A DNA stretch of 60,974 bases, from contig CABUPE010000011.1 of NCBI GenBank assembly GCA_902493515.1, positions 1 to 60,974 on the forward strand, read 5' to 3'. A program made the position numbers and the translations under genes. Shown here in pieces: positions 20,428-27,591 of this stretch. Positions within the stretch are counted from its first letter, which is position 1, and every line of letters begins with the position of its first letter. The DNA comes from an uncultured Collinsella sp. GTDB lineage: Bacteria; Actinomycetota; Coriobacteriia; Coriobacteriales; Coriobacteriaceae. The notes beneath the pieces were generated by a model, which had not been told where the DNA came from, did no database searches, and saw only the letters and a list, made by a program, of their open reading frames with translations.

Positions 20428-21009
20428 TTGGCGCGCGTAAAACAAATAATCGGATGGACCGCGATCGTTCTGTTCGCTGCAACGCTGGTGGGCATCTGGG
20501 TGCTGACGGAGCAAAATGCGGTGGAGACGTCGTTGCTGAGCGAGTCCACCGCGCGTGTGGTGGAGGGTCAGGCTACGGGCGTTCAGGCTGCCGATGCCAC
20601 GGGTGAAGCCCAGACGGAGAACGGAATGACCGGGGGCACCGATTCGGCTGCCTCGAATGTCCGGTCTGGCCGACTTGCTTCCATTCGCATGTGGGTGGGC
20701 ACGAACGTCCGTCGCGTTGCCCATACCGTAGAGTTTTTCTTCGTCGGATTATTCGCCTCCGTGGTCGTGGTTTGCTTTTCCAGGCGTCCGTGGAGCGTAT
20801 GCTCCCGTTGCGTGCCCGTATTGCTCTTTTGCGCCGCCTGCTCCGTTGGCGATCAGGTACATAAGATTTTTGTTCCCGGCAGGCATTTCGACGTTATCGA
20901 TTTAGGATTCGATGCTGCGGGCTATGTCACCGCCATGCTGTTGGTATTTCTGGCAGCGGCGTTGGTGCGCCATGCGACTCGGCCGATCGGCGCCCATGCG
21001 AGGCGCTAG
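20428..21009 (+). CDS. VanZ-like membrane protein
   Basis: About 193 residues from a TTG start at 20428, chosen because AGGAGG (20415-20420) is 7 bases upstream. Earlier in-frame starts lie in the non-coding leader. It has one N-terminal helix (IIGWTAIVLFAATLVGIWVL), a hydrophilic loop of about 80 residues, then three helices with GDQVHKIFVPGRHFDVIDL. That last segment corresponds to the D-E-x-H-Q-x-F-V-P-G-R motif of VanZ-type proteins. VanZ confers low-level teicoplanin resistance in enterococci; the role of most homologues is unknown. Confidence 0.8.
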   Translation: MARVKQIIGWTAIVLFAATLVGIWVLTEQNAVETSLLSESTARVVEGQATGVQAADATGEAQTENGMTGGTDSAASNVRSGRLASIRMWVGTNVRRVAHTVEFFFVGLFASVVVVCFSRRPWSVCSRCVPVLLFCAACSVGDQVHKIFVPGRHFDVIDLGFDAAGYVTAMLLVFLAAALVRHATRPIGAHARR

Positions 21010-21131
21010 CCTTAAGACGAGACATTGCGACTGCCTATGCTTCGACATTGACTACAATAACGGCTGCAATCGCGAGTGGTCGTCGATGTGCAGTTTTCCA
21101 GACGCCTGTTTTCTCTAAGAAAGGAAATCCC

Positions 21132-21491
21132 ATGGCGGTATTGTTTGTTGAATATCCCAAGTGCTCGACCTGTAAGAAGGCCAAGGCATGGCTGGACGAA
21201 CATGGGGTAGAGTATATCGACCGCGATATCGTTTTGGACAATCCCGCGGCTGATGAGCTTGCGACCTGGATTGCTCGTTCGGGGCTGCCGGTGCGGCGCT
21301 TCTTTAATTCGTCGGGCATGAAATATCGAGAGCTGGGCCTGAAGGCGCGTTTGGATGCGGGCATGACGGATCGGGAGTGTTACGAGCTGCTGGCGACCGA
21401 CGGCATGCTGGTCAAGCGTCCGCTGCTGGTGGGCGACGACTTTGCGATTCCTGGGTTTAGGGAATCGGCTTGGGCCGAGGCGTTGCTGTAG
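21132..21491 (+). CDS. ArsC/Spx-like thioredoxin-fold protein
   Basis: 119 residues; AAGAAAGGAAATCCC precedes the ATG. The N-terminus (VEYPKCSTCKKAKAWLDEHG) has the CxxC of YffB/ArsC-like reductases. FFNSSGMKYRELGLK and DGMLVKRPLLVGDDFAIPGF are typical of the YffB/Spx-like branch. It may act as a glutathione-independent arsenate-type reductase or a general thiol oxidoreductase. It lacks an obvious arsenic operon around it, so an arsenate role is not supported by context. A three-hairpin array begins 7 bases after its stop. Confidence 0.85.
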   Translation: MAVLFVEYPKCSTCKKAKAWLDEHGVEYIDRDIVLDNPAADELATWIARSGLPVRRFFNSSGMKYRELGLKARLDAGMTDRECYELLATDGMLVKRPLLVGDDFAIPGFRESAWAEALL

Positions 21492-21497
21492 CGGCTG

Positions 21498-21669
21498 CGG
21501 AAAGTGCGTCCCGTTTTAAGCTCGGATTCCGGGACGCAGTTTCCGGTTGAAGGGGCTAGCGGAAACCGTATCCCAGTTTGAGCGCGAAATCTGGGATACG
21601 GTTTCCGTTTGGGGCCTCTAGGGGAAAGCGCGTCCCGTTCTGGACGTAAATTCCGGGATGAGCTTTCCG
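21498..21669. repeat. Array of three 48-bp hairpins with 62-bp period
   Basis: Units at 21498-21545, 21560-21607 and 21622-21669 are each exactly 48 bp and start 62 bp apart, with 14-bp linkers. Arms: CGGAAAGTGCGTCCCG / CGGGACGCAGTTTCCG; CGGAAACCGTATCCCAG / CTGGGATACGGTTTCCG; GGGAAAGCGCGTCCCG / CGGGATGAGCTTTCCG. Changes between units occur mostly on both arms together, so base pairing is kept. It lies between two convergent genes. Confidence 0.85.
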
Positions 21670-21686
21670 GTTGGCGGGCATATGCG

Positions 21687-22097
21687 CTAATCCTCAAGCC
21701 GCGCCCATTCGTGCGGATCGTAGACCTTTACGTGCTTGTTGGGCTTGCCGCTCCAGTACTCCTCGTCCATAAAGGGCAGATACGCCTGAACGCCGGGGCA
21801 GATAAAGGGAATCCGCTGCTGTTGCAGTCGCTCGCGCTGGCGCTGCTCCAGGTGCGCCTCGGATATGACGGTTGGCATGCCGGACAACTCGACGAGGCTT
21901 GCCTGGATTCGCTTAAGGTCGGGGAGTCCCGCGTGCCATGACATCCGCATGATCAAAAAGGATGCACGGCGGTATTTTGCCTGCATCACCGTGATGGCGG
22001 GGCGCAGTGTGGGATGGATTTTGTCCCGTTCGGGCCAAAGGTCAGCAGTAATCTCGAGGCCTAGGGTCTCCCATAGGTAATCAAGCTCTTCGTCCAT
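21687..22097 (-). CDS. Conserved protein resembling a regulator sensor domain without its HTH
   Basis: 136 residues; GAGGCGCC precedes the ATG. EAHLEQRQRERLQQQRIPFI followed by CPGVQAYLPFM resembles the segment RKRL...IPFIVPGNQ.YLP found at the end of the sensor half of a group of MarR-like winged-helix regulators. In those proteins a DNA-binding domain follows; here the chain ends 28 residues later (DPHEWARLED). So this is either a truncated regulator or a stand-alone sensor domain. The assignment is by sequence resemblance recalled from memory and is tentative. Confidence 0.45.
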   Translation of the reverse strand: MDEELDYLWETLGLEITADLWPERDKIHPTLRPAITVMQAKYRRASFLIMRMSWHAGLPDLKRIQASLVELSGMPTVISEAHLEQRQRERLQQQRIPFICPGVQAYLPFMDEEYWSGKPNKHVKVYDPHEWARLED

Positions 22098-22300
22098 GGC
22101 GCCTCGATATCTACGCGATCATTGATACTTCGATTGTGTTGCCTGGTGCTATCGTTTTCGCGGTAGAATCTGCCAACGGTTGACGGCTGCCGCTCGCGGC
22201 GTTTTGCCCTTCGTGTACAGCGGTCGGCTTCACAGGTCCTTCACGGGTTGGACGAAATTAGGCCAATTTGGCCGAATTTCAAAAAAGTCAAAATTGGGGC

Positions 22301-22329
22301 TTGCGTCACGGCGAGACTTCCCGTATATT
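22301..22329 (+). promoter_or_regulatory. Promoter of the tRNA pair
   Basis: TTGCGT (22301-22306), a 17-base spacer, and TATATT (22324-22329). The predicted start near 22336 is about 38 bases ahead of tRNA-Gln. Confidence 0.7.
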
Positions 22330-22373
22330 TCTTTCTTGCGCAAAGGCACAGCCGAGCGCAGCGATGCAGTCAT

Positions 22374-22447
22374 TGGGATGTCGTCTAATGGCAGGACAGC
22401 GGATTCTGGTTCCGTCAATGGGGGTTCGACTCCCTCCATCCCAGCCA
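22374..22447 (+). tRNA. tRNA-Gln (CTG)
   Basis: Acceptor stem TGGGATG / CATCCCA, D-arm GTCTAATGGCAGGAC, anticodon loop TTCTGGT with CTG anticodon, T-arm GGGGGTTCGACTCCC, and encoded CCA at the 3' end. All stems pair. Co-transcribed with the tRNA-Glu 17 bases downstream. Confidence 0.95.
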
Positions 22448-22464
22448 TTGCATTTGCTACATAT

Positions 22465-22541
22465 GGCCCGTTCGTCTAGCGGTTTAGGACGCCGCCCTCT
22501 CAAGGCGGAGATCACCAGTTCGAATCTGGTACGGGCTACCA
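22465..22541 (+). tRNA. tRNA-Glu (CTC)
   Basis: Acceptor GGCCCGT / ACGGGCT (a G-U closing pair), anticodon arm CCGCC-CTCTCAA-GGCGG with CTC anticodon, T-arm ACCAGTTCGAATCTGGT, and encoded CCA. A terminator follows within 11 bases. Confidence 0.95.
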
Positions 22542-22551
22542 AAATTGAACG

Positions 22552-22579
22552 CCCGGGCCTCGTAAGAGACCCGGGTTTT
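22552..22579 (+). terminator. Intrinsic terminator of the tRNA operon
   Basis: CCCGGGCCTC pairs with GAGACCCGGG around GTAA, then TTTT. Confidence 0.85.
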
Positions 22580-22635
22580 GTGTATTGACCGTATATACGG
22601 CGCCTGCCGTGTTTCGCTCAGATCGAGGAGTAGCC

Positions 22636-23553
22636 ATGGATCTGCCCATCAGCTTGCAAGACATCACGTATGCCGAGAACTATCTGGCGCAGGGCGACCT
22701 GGCTACGGCGACGCCGCTGCTGGAGCGTCTGGTGGAGCTCGCCGAGGAGTATATTGATGCTGAGTGCAAGACGGAGGAGAAGCGTCAATACTTTAGCTTC
22801 GATAGCAAGTTTGAGCGCTTGGCCTATCGCCGCGTGGAGAAGGATCCGCGCGAGCTCGTGCAGGTCGAGGTGCCGTTTGACCGCCTGTACTCTGATATGG
22901 CGTTTGCCTACATTCGCCAGCAGGATTATGTGAGCGCTCGTAATGCCCTGATGCAGGCTGTGCGTTGGGACCCCATGAACTGCAACTATCGCTTGGATTT
23001 GGCCGTGCTGTTCCGCGCACTCGAGGACAAGCAGGAATGGGCATCGCTCTCGTTCTCGGTGCTGGAGCGTGCAAGCGATGGCAAGTGCGCCGCCCGCGCT
23101 TACGCCAATCTAGGCCAGTACTTCTTGGAGCCCGAGACCGAGAACGTTTCGGCTGCCGTGGGCTGCGCGCGTCTGGCGCTGCGCCTGGCGCCCAACGATG
23201 CGCATACGACGCGCCTGCTCAACAAGATCCATACCACCTATCCGGATGCCGCCGATGAGAGCGACGACCACGTGATGGGTGAACTGGCCCTGCAAGGCGT
23301 GCCGACCTCGCCTTCGGCCGAGATTGCCATCTGCCTGATTATGTGCGCGACCGATGCTGCAAGCGACGGCGACAAGCAGGAGGCGACGCGCCTGACGGTA
23401 CGTGCTCGCGACTTGGTGGGCGAGGAGGCCTGCGCGGCGATTATCAAACTGGTGCGCGAGAGCGATGCCGAGCTCAATGCCGAGCGCAAGGCAAAGCGCG
23501 AGACTGCGGGCTCAAACGCCGATGGAGCCAAGGAGGCCGGCGATGCCCAGTAA
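22636..23553 (+). CDS. TPR-repeat protein
   Basis: 305 residues; GAGGAG lies 6-7 bases before the ATG at 22636. Helical repeats of tetratricopeptide type are visible: YAENYLAQGDLATATPLLER, SDMAFAYIRQQDYVSARNAL and RAYANLGQYFLEPETENVSA. The C-terminal 30 residues are highly charged. TPR proteins are protein-interaction scaffolds; no enzymatic motif is seen. The stop overlaps the smpB start by 11 bases, so it is translationally coupled to smpB and might be involved in translation-related assembly, which is inference. Confidence 0.8.
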   Translation: MDLPISLQDITYAENYLAQGDLATATPLLERLVELAEEYIDAECKTEEKRQYFSFDSKFERLAYRRVEKDPRELVQVEVPFDRLYSDMAFAYIRQQDYVSARNALMQAVRWDPMNCNYRLDLAVLFRALEDKQEWASLSFSVLERASDGKCAARAYANLGQYFLEPETENVSAAVGCARLALRLAPNDAHTTRLLNKIHTTYPDAADESDDHVMGELALQGVPTSPSAEIAICLIMCATDAASDGDKQEATRLTVRARDLVGEEACAAIIKLVRESDAELNAERKAKRETAGSNADGAKEAGDAQ

Positions 23554-24013
23554 GCGCGAGCGCAAACTCATTTCCAAGAATCGCTCGGCACATCACGAGT
23601 ACTTTATCGATGAGACGTTTGAGTGCGGTATTGAGCTGAGCGGCACCGAGGTCAAGTCGATTCGCGAGCGCGCCTGTCAGATCACTGACACTTTTGCGCT
23701 GATTCGTGGCGGCGAGTGCTGGCTCGTCGGACTGCATATCCACCCTTATAGCCATGGTGGCGTGTGGAATCGCGATCCCGACCGTCGGCGTCGTCTGCTG
23801 CTGCACCGCAAGGAGATCGACTTTCTTGACGGCAAACTTCGCAACCGTGGTTATGCGCTGGTTCCGTTGGAGCTCTACTTTAATATCGACGGCCGCGTAA
23901 AGCTGCTGCTGGGTCTGGGTCGCGGCAAGAAGCTCTACGACAAGCGTGAGGACATGGCCAAGCGTGATGTCCAACGCGAGATCGACCGCGCCCTTAAGGA
24001 ACGCAACCGTTAG
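23543..24013 (+). CDS. smpB: SsrA-binding protein SmpB
   Basis: tmRNA partner that rescues stalled ribosomes. The product has 156 residues, the usual length. Diagnostic stretches are NRSAHHEYFIDETFECGIEL, SGTEVKSIRERACQI, NRDPDRRRRLLLHRKEI and LGRGKKLYDKREDMAKRD. The ATG at 23543 lies inside the end of the TPR gene, with AAGGAGG 6-7 bases upstream. The tmRNA gene itself was not found in this window. A 67-bp dyad repeat begins 13 bases after the stop. Confidence 0.96.
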   Translation: MPSKRERKLISKNRSAHHEYFIDETFECGIELSGTEVKSIRERACQITDTFALIRGGECWLVGLHIHPYSHGGVWNRDPDRRRRLLLHRKEIDFLDGKLRNRGYALVPLELYFNIDGRVKLLLGLGRGKKLYDKREDMAKRDVQREIDRALKERNR

Positions 24014-24025
24014 GCACTCTGCATA

Positions 24026-24092
24026 AGTTGCGGTGGAATACGGACTGTTTTGCCTGTTTGAGGGGCTATTCAGTCCCTATTTCACCGCAACT
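24026..24092. repeat. 67-bp dyad repeat, copy 2
   Basis: Arms AGTTGCGGTGGAATACGGAC... and the inverse of AGTTGCGGTGAAATAGGGAC... match at 20 of 22 positions around a 23-base centre. Same total length as the copies at 14719 and 39105. Confidence 0.85.
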
Positions 24093-24219
24093 GCGGGCGT
24101 CTCATCTTTCTTACTGTTCTGACACATATGTCTCAAAGGCGGCGTCCGTTATGGGTGCCGCCTTTTTTGTGGGTACATACATTCATGAGGTTCCAACCCG
24201 AGCTAGGGGAGTGATCGTT

Positions 24220-24723
24220 ATGGACAAAACTGCGTTCTTTACCATGCCGAGCGGTCTGTACGTGGTGAGCGCTGCGGCAGACGGGCTGCGCGCCGGCTGC
24301 GTCATCAACACTGCGGTGCAGGTGACGTCCATGCCGCCGCGTATTTCGGTTGCCGTGAACACGGACAATGTCACCTCGGGCGTCATCGCATCGGCCAAAG
24401 CGTTCGCGCTGACCGTGATCGATCAGACGGCCGACATGCTCTACATCGGTAACTTTGGGTTCCGCACCAGCAGCGATTATGACAAGTTTGCCAAATACGA
24501 GACCCGCGAGACGGCTCTGGGCATGCCCTATGTGCCCGAGCACGCGGCGGCCCTGTTTAGCTGCCGTTTGATCGACACTGTGGATGTGGGCACGCATCTG
24601 CTGTTTATTGGCGAGGTCGAGGATGCCGAGCGCCTGAGCGACGAGACGCCGCTGACGTACGACTACTATCACAAGGTGCTAAAGGGCAAGACGCCGCCCA
24701 AAGCCTCGTCGTATCAAGACTAG
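24220..24723 (+). CDS. Flavin reductase family protein
   Basis: 168 residues with an FMN-binding split-barrel fold, seen in TMPSGLYVVSAAADGLRAGC, VINTAVQVTSMPPRISVAVN and LFIGEVEDAERLSDETPLTY. It probably reduces or carries FMN and transfers electrons to a partner. A rubredoxin-like protein is encoded 88 bases downstream. In anaerobes flavin reductase-like proteins (e.g. high molecular weight rubredoxin types) and rubredoxins work together in oxygen and peroxide defence, so a shared role is plausible. ATG at 24220 has AGGGGAG 8 bases upstream. Confidence 0.88.
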   Translation: MDKTAFFTMPSGLYVVSAAADGLRAGCVINTAVQVTSMPPRISVAVNTDNVTSGVIASAKAFALTVIDQTADMLYIGNFGFRTSSDYDKFAKYETRETALGMPYVPEHAAALFSCRLIDTVDVGTHLLFIGEVEDAERLSDETPLTYDYYHKVLKGKTPPKASSYQD

Positions 24724-24740
24724 AAATGTTCTAAAAATAC

Positions 24741-24768
24741 TTGTATTATACTATTGAGAATATATACT
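24741..24768 (+). promoter_or_regulatory. AT-rich promoter of the rubredoxin-like gene
   Basis: TTGTAT (24741-24746), a 16-base spacer and TATACT (24763-24768) in an unusually A+T-rich stretch. The repeated TATT/AATA elements could serve a PerR/Fur-like regulator; that is a guess. Confidence 0.5.
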
Positions 24769-24811
24769 AATAAGTAAGTACACCAGCAGTCACGTTCGAG
24801 AGGAGAACATC

Positions 24812-24955
24812 ATGGCTGAGGAAAAGAAGACGTATAAGTTTGTGTGCACCGTTTGCGGTTACGAGGTTGAGGTCGACACGCCCGAGCTGCCCGAGGATTA
24901 CGTGTGCCCGGTGTGCGGCGTCGGTCCCGATCAGTTTGAGCTCGTCGAGGAGTAA
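24812..24955 (+). CDS. Rubredoxin-like protein
   Basis: A 47-residue protein, MAEEKKTYKFVCTVCGYEVE followed by VDTPELPEDYVCPVCGVG. The two CxxCG knuckles bind a single iron, giving a small one-electron carrier. GAGAGGAG precedes the ATG by 7-8 bases. Stand-alone rubredoxin is usually 50-55 residues with a few conserved aromatic residues between the knuckles; this one is shorter there, so it belongs to the rubredoxin-like group. It probably passes electrons in an oxidative-stress or flavin-reductase system. Confidence 0.88.
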   Translation: MAEEKKTYKFVCTVCGYEVEVDTPELPEDYVCPVCGVGPDQFELVEE

Positions 24956-24994
24956 CTCGCAGGCACACGGCGAAAGCCGAACATAGCTCTGTCC

Positions 24995-25029
24995 AAGGGT
25001 GCCGGTCGAATTCTCGGCCGGGACCCTTT
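24995..25029 (+). terminator. Intrinsic terminator after the rubredoxin-like gene
   Basis: AAGGGTGCCGG and CCGGGACCCTT pair around a loop, followed by TT. Confidence 0.75.
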
Positions 25030-25053
25030 TGATTTATCTGACGGTTTAAAACG

Positions 25054-25077
25054 GTCTCACGTGTTACAGATTAAGAC
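25054..25077. repeat. Internally deleted copy of the 57-bp dyad element
   Basis: The right arm GTTACAGATTAAGAC is complete (25063-25077) but only GTCTCA remains of the left arm and the 27-base centre is gone. It lies between the convergent rubredoxin-like and Nramp genes. Confidence 0.6.
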
Positions 25078-25106
25078 GTTATATCTGGACAGCCACGCCA
25101 TCCCAA

Positions 25107-26363
25107 TTACATTCCCGTTAGCAGCACGATGTCGAGAATCGTCACGATGGCACCGATCCCTACGAGCAGCGCGTTGAGCGGGCGCGAGTTGACGTATTTG
25201 CCCATGACACGGCGTGAGCTGGTGAGCCGTATGAGCACAAAGACCGTAATCGGCAACTGAAGCGACAGCAGCGCCTGACTCCAGATGAGACCCTCAAAAG
25301 GATTTGGGACGACCAAGCACGCCGCCACTGCGCCGACGAAACAAGCCGCCACCCCGATCGAGGAATGTCGGTCGTGGATGTCGTATTCCTCGTCGAACAT
25401 GCCCGCGGTGATGGTGCCCGCCGCCATGCCCGCCGTCACACTACTCGATATGCCCGCAAACAGCAGTGCCACCGCAAAGATGGTCGAGCTTGCCGGGCCC
25501 AGAATGGGGGAGAGCGTGTCCGCTGCGACGGCGAGGTCGTCTACGACAATGCCGTGCGCAAAGAAGGTCGTTGCGGCCAGGATGACCATGGCCGAGTTGA
25601 TCGCCCAGCCCACGCCCATCGAAAAGAGCGTGTCGAAGAGCTCGTAGCGCAGACGTTCCTCGATAACCTGCTCGCCTTGGCCTTCGAAGTGCATGGATTG
25701 GATGACCTCGGAGTGCAGGAAGAGGTTGTGAGGCATAACAACCGCGCCTAGGACACTTACGATAATCGCGGCCGAGCCGGTGGGCATACTGGGTGTGATC
25801 CAGCTTGCGGCGGCCTGCGGCCAGTCGACCTTGACCAGCGTAAGCTCAGCCAAAAACGAGAGTCCTACCACGCCTACGAAGGCGATGATCCATCGCTCGG
25901 CGCGCTTGTAGGAGCTCGTCATGAGCATCGCCATCGATACTGCCGCCACGATGACGCAGCCCGCGCGCACGGGCAGCCCAAAGAGCATTTGAAGGGCAAT
26001 CGCGCCACCCAGGACTTCGGCCATGGCGGTGGCGATGGTCGCGAGATAGGCGCTGGCGAGCACCATGTGTCCCACGATGCGGGGGAGGTAGTGTGTCGTG
26101 GCCTCGGCAAGACAGGTGCCCGTGGCGATGCCCAGGTGCGCCGCGTTGTGCTGCAGCACAATGAGCATAATTGTGGACAGCGTGACGATCCACAGCAGCG
26201 CGTAGCCAAACTGCGAGCCCGCGGCCATATTGGAGGCCCAGTTGCCCGGGTCGATAAAGCCGACGGTCACGAGCAGCCCGGGGCCGATGTGCCGGGCGAT
26301 ATCCAGACCTCCGTGGCCTCCGGTGCGGTGCGAGCCAAAGTGTTGTTTGAGATGGTTGAGCAT
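25107..26363 (-). CDS. mntH: Nramp-family divalent metal transporter
   Basis: Proton-coupled uptake of Mn(II)/Fe(II)-type ions. The product has 418 residues and eleven or so membrane helices. The metal-site motifs of Nramp are present: DPGN in TM1 (VGFIDPGNWASNMAAGS) and MPHN in TM6 (GAVVMPHNLFLHSEVIQ). The DPGNW form differs from the DPGNF or DPGNL seen in many MntH proteins, so ion preference should be treated with care. AGGAG lies ahead of the ATG at 26363. It follows gpmA in the same direction by 75 bases and may be transcribed from the gpmA promoter. Confidence 0.9.
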   Translation of the reverse strand: MLNHLKQHFGSHRTGGHGGLDIARHIGPGLLVTVGFIDPGNWASNMAAGSQFGYALLWIVTLSTIMLIVLQHNAAHLGIATGTCLAEATTHYLPRIVGHMVLASAYLATIATAMAEVLGGAIALQMLFGLPVRAGCVIVAAVSMAMLMTSSYKRAERWIIAFVGVVGLSFLAELTLVKVDWPQAAASWITPSMPTGSAAIIVSVLGAVVMPHNLFLHSEVIQSMHFEGQGEQVIEERLRYELFDTLFSMGVGWAINSAMVILAATTFFAHGIVVDDLAVAADTLSPILGPASSTIFAVALLFAGISSSVTAGMAAGTITAGMFDEEYDIHDRHSSIGVAACFVGAVAACLVVPNPFEGLIWSQALLSLQLPITVFVLIRLTSSRRVMGKYVNSRPLNALLVGIGAIVTILDIVLLTGM

Positions 26364-26438
26364 GGTGAGCTCCTGCGTATGGGCGGCGTGACGTCGCATC
26401 TGGGTCGTGCGGCGCCACGCGTCGGATTTAGGTTGGGG

Positions 26439-27212
26439 CTACTTGTGCGCTTTGCCCTGATTGGCAACGGCATCGATCTTGGCGGCGATGGTTGCCGGGT
26501 CGCCGATGTAGCGCTTGTCGAGGACGTTGAAATCGGTGTCGAAGGTGTAAACGAGCGGCACGCCGGTGGGGATGTTGACCTTGAGGATTTCCTCGGGCGT
26601 GAGGTGCTCGAACTTCATGACGAGAGAGCGCAGTGAGTTGCCGTGTGCGGCGATGAGTACGCGCTTGCCGGTGAGCATTTGGGGGCGAATCTCGTCTTCG
26701 AAATAAGGTCAGGCGCGGGCGATCGTATCCTTGAGGCACTCGGTATAGGGCAGTTGATCGGGCGCGACGTCGCGGTATTGCTCCTGGGTGTGGGGGTCGC
26801 GCTCGTCGCCCGGCTCGAGCGCCGGCGGGCAGACGTCGAAGGAGCGGCGCCAGATGAGCACCTGCTCGTCGCCGTGCTCCGCCGCGGCATCGGCCTTGTT
26901 GAGACCCTGCAGCGCGCCGTAGTGGCGCTCGTTGAGCTTCCAGGATTTGATGACGGGCAGCCACTCGCGATCCATCTGGCCGAGCACGATGTTGAGGGTG
27001 TGGATCGCGCGCTTGAGGCGCGAAGTGTAGCAGACGTCAAAGTCGAAACCGGCTTCTTTGAGGGCTCGACCGCCTGCGGCGGCTTCTTCGCGGCCCGTGT
27101 CGGTGAGCTCAACATCGGTCCAGCCGGTGAACAGGTTGAGTTTGTTCCACTCGGATTCTCCGTGACGGATAAGGACAAGTTGCATCGTCTGTTGGTCTGT
27201 CTGGCATGCCAT
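26439..27212 (-). pseudogene. gpmA: 2,3-BPG-dependent phosphoglycerate mutase with in-frame TGA
   Basis: Glycolytic enzyme interconverting 3- and 2-phosphoglycerate. The first 167 codons are intact (VLIRHGESEWNKLNLFTGW with the phosphohistidine, then NERHYGALQGLNK). Codon 168 is TGA at 26711-26709. The same frame then continues perfectly with PYFEDEIRPQMLTGKRVLIA, AHGNSLR and the normal C-terminus, for a full length of about 257 codons. The second catalytic His (AAHG) lies after the TGA, so the short product should be inactive. The position is normally Leu. AAGGAGG precedes the ATG at 27212. Recent nonsense mutation, assembly error or read-through are all possible. Confidence 0.85.
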
Positions 27213-27264
27213 GGGGGCCTCCTTGATCTGGCACGGCGCGCGTGCCGTTTGCTTGACGCCGCAA

Positions 27265-27293
27265 AGGATACCCGTTTTAGGCCAGAAAGTTAA
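27265..27293 (-). promoter_or_regulatory. Promoter of gpmA
   Basis: On the minus strand TTAACT (27293-27288), 17 bases, then TATCCT (27270-27265). Between it and the gene lies a leader hairpin GGCACG...CGTGCC near 27230-27247. Confidence 0.6.
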
Positions 27294-27350
27294 CCGTGAC
27301 TAACAAAATTGTTGTATTTGAATGGGACGGTGAAAGGGGATTGCCGAAAT

Positions 27351-27407
27351 GTCTTGATCTGTAACAACTAGGGATGGAAATTGGATCTTACTGTTACAGA
27401 TTGAGAT
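27351..27407. repeat. 57-bp dyad element, single copy
   Basis: Arms GTCTTGATCTGTAAC and GTTACAGATTGAGAT with exactly 27 bases between. It lies between the divergent gpmA and gltB genes. No second copy stands 80 bp away, unlike the other full copies. Confidence 0.85.
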
Positions 27408-27591
27408 GTTTGAAGCGGTGAGCATACGGGCCGAACTTGGGGCCCTTGTTGCCGTCCTTGAGGTCGGCGGTGTCCACTCGTAGGGCGTGCGTTACGCGAT
27501 TGTTTCGAAACGGGCGGGAAACACAACGGGCCGGTGATGCTCCTAGTATGCCTATTCAACTGACTGTCTAAATATCTAGGGGAGGATCGCG

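Noticed and set aside
26700..26720. Selenocysteine at the in-frame TGA of gpmA
   Set aside because: The position is normally Leu, not Cys, and no SECIS-like hairpin is evident just after it. Nonsense mutation or error is simpler.
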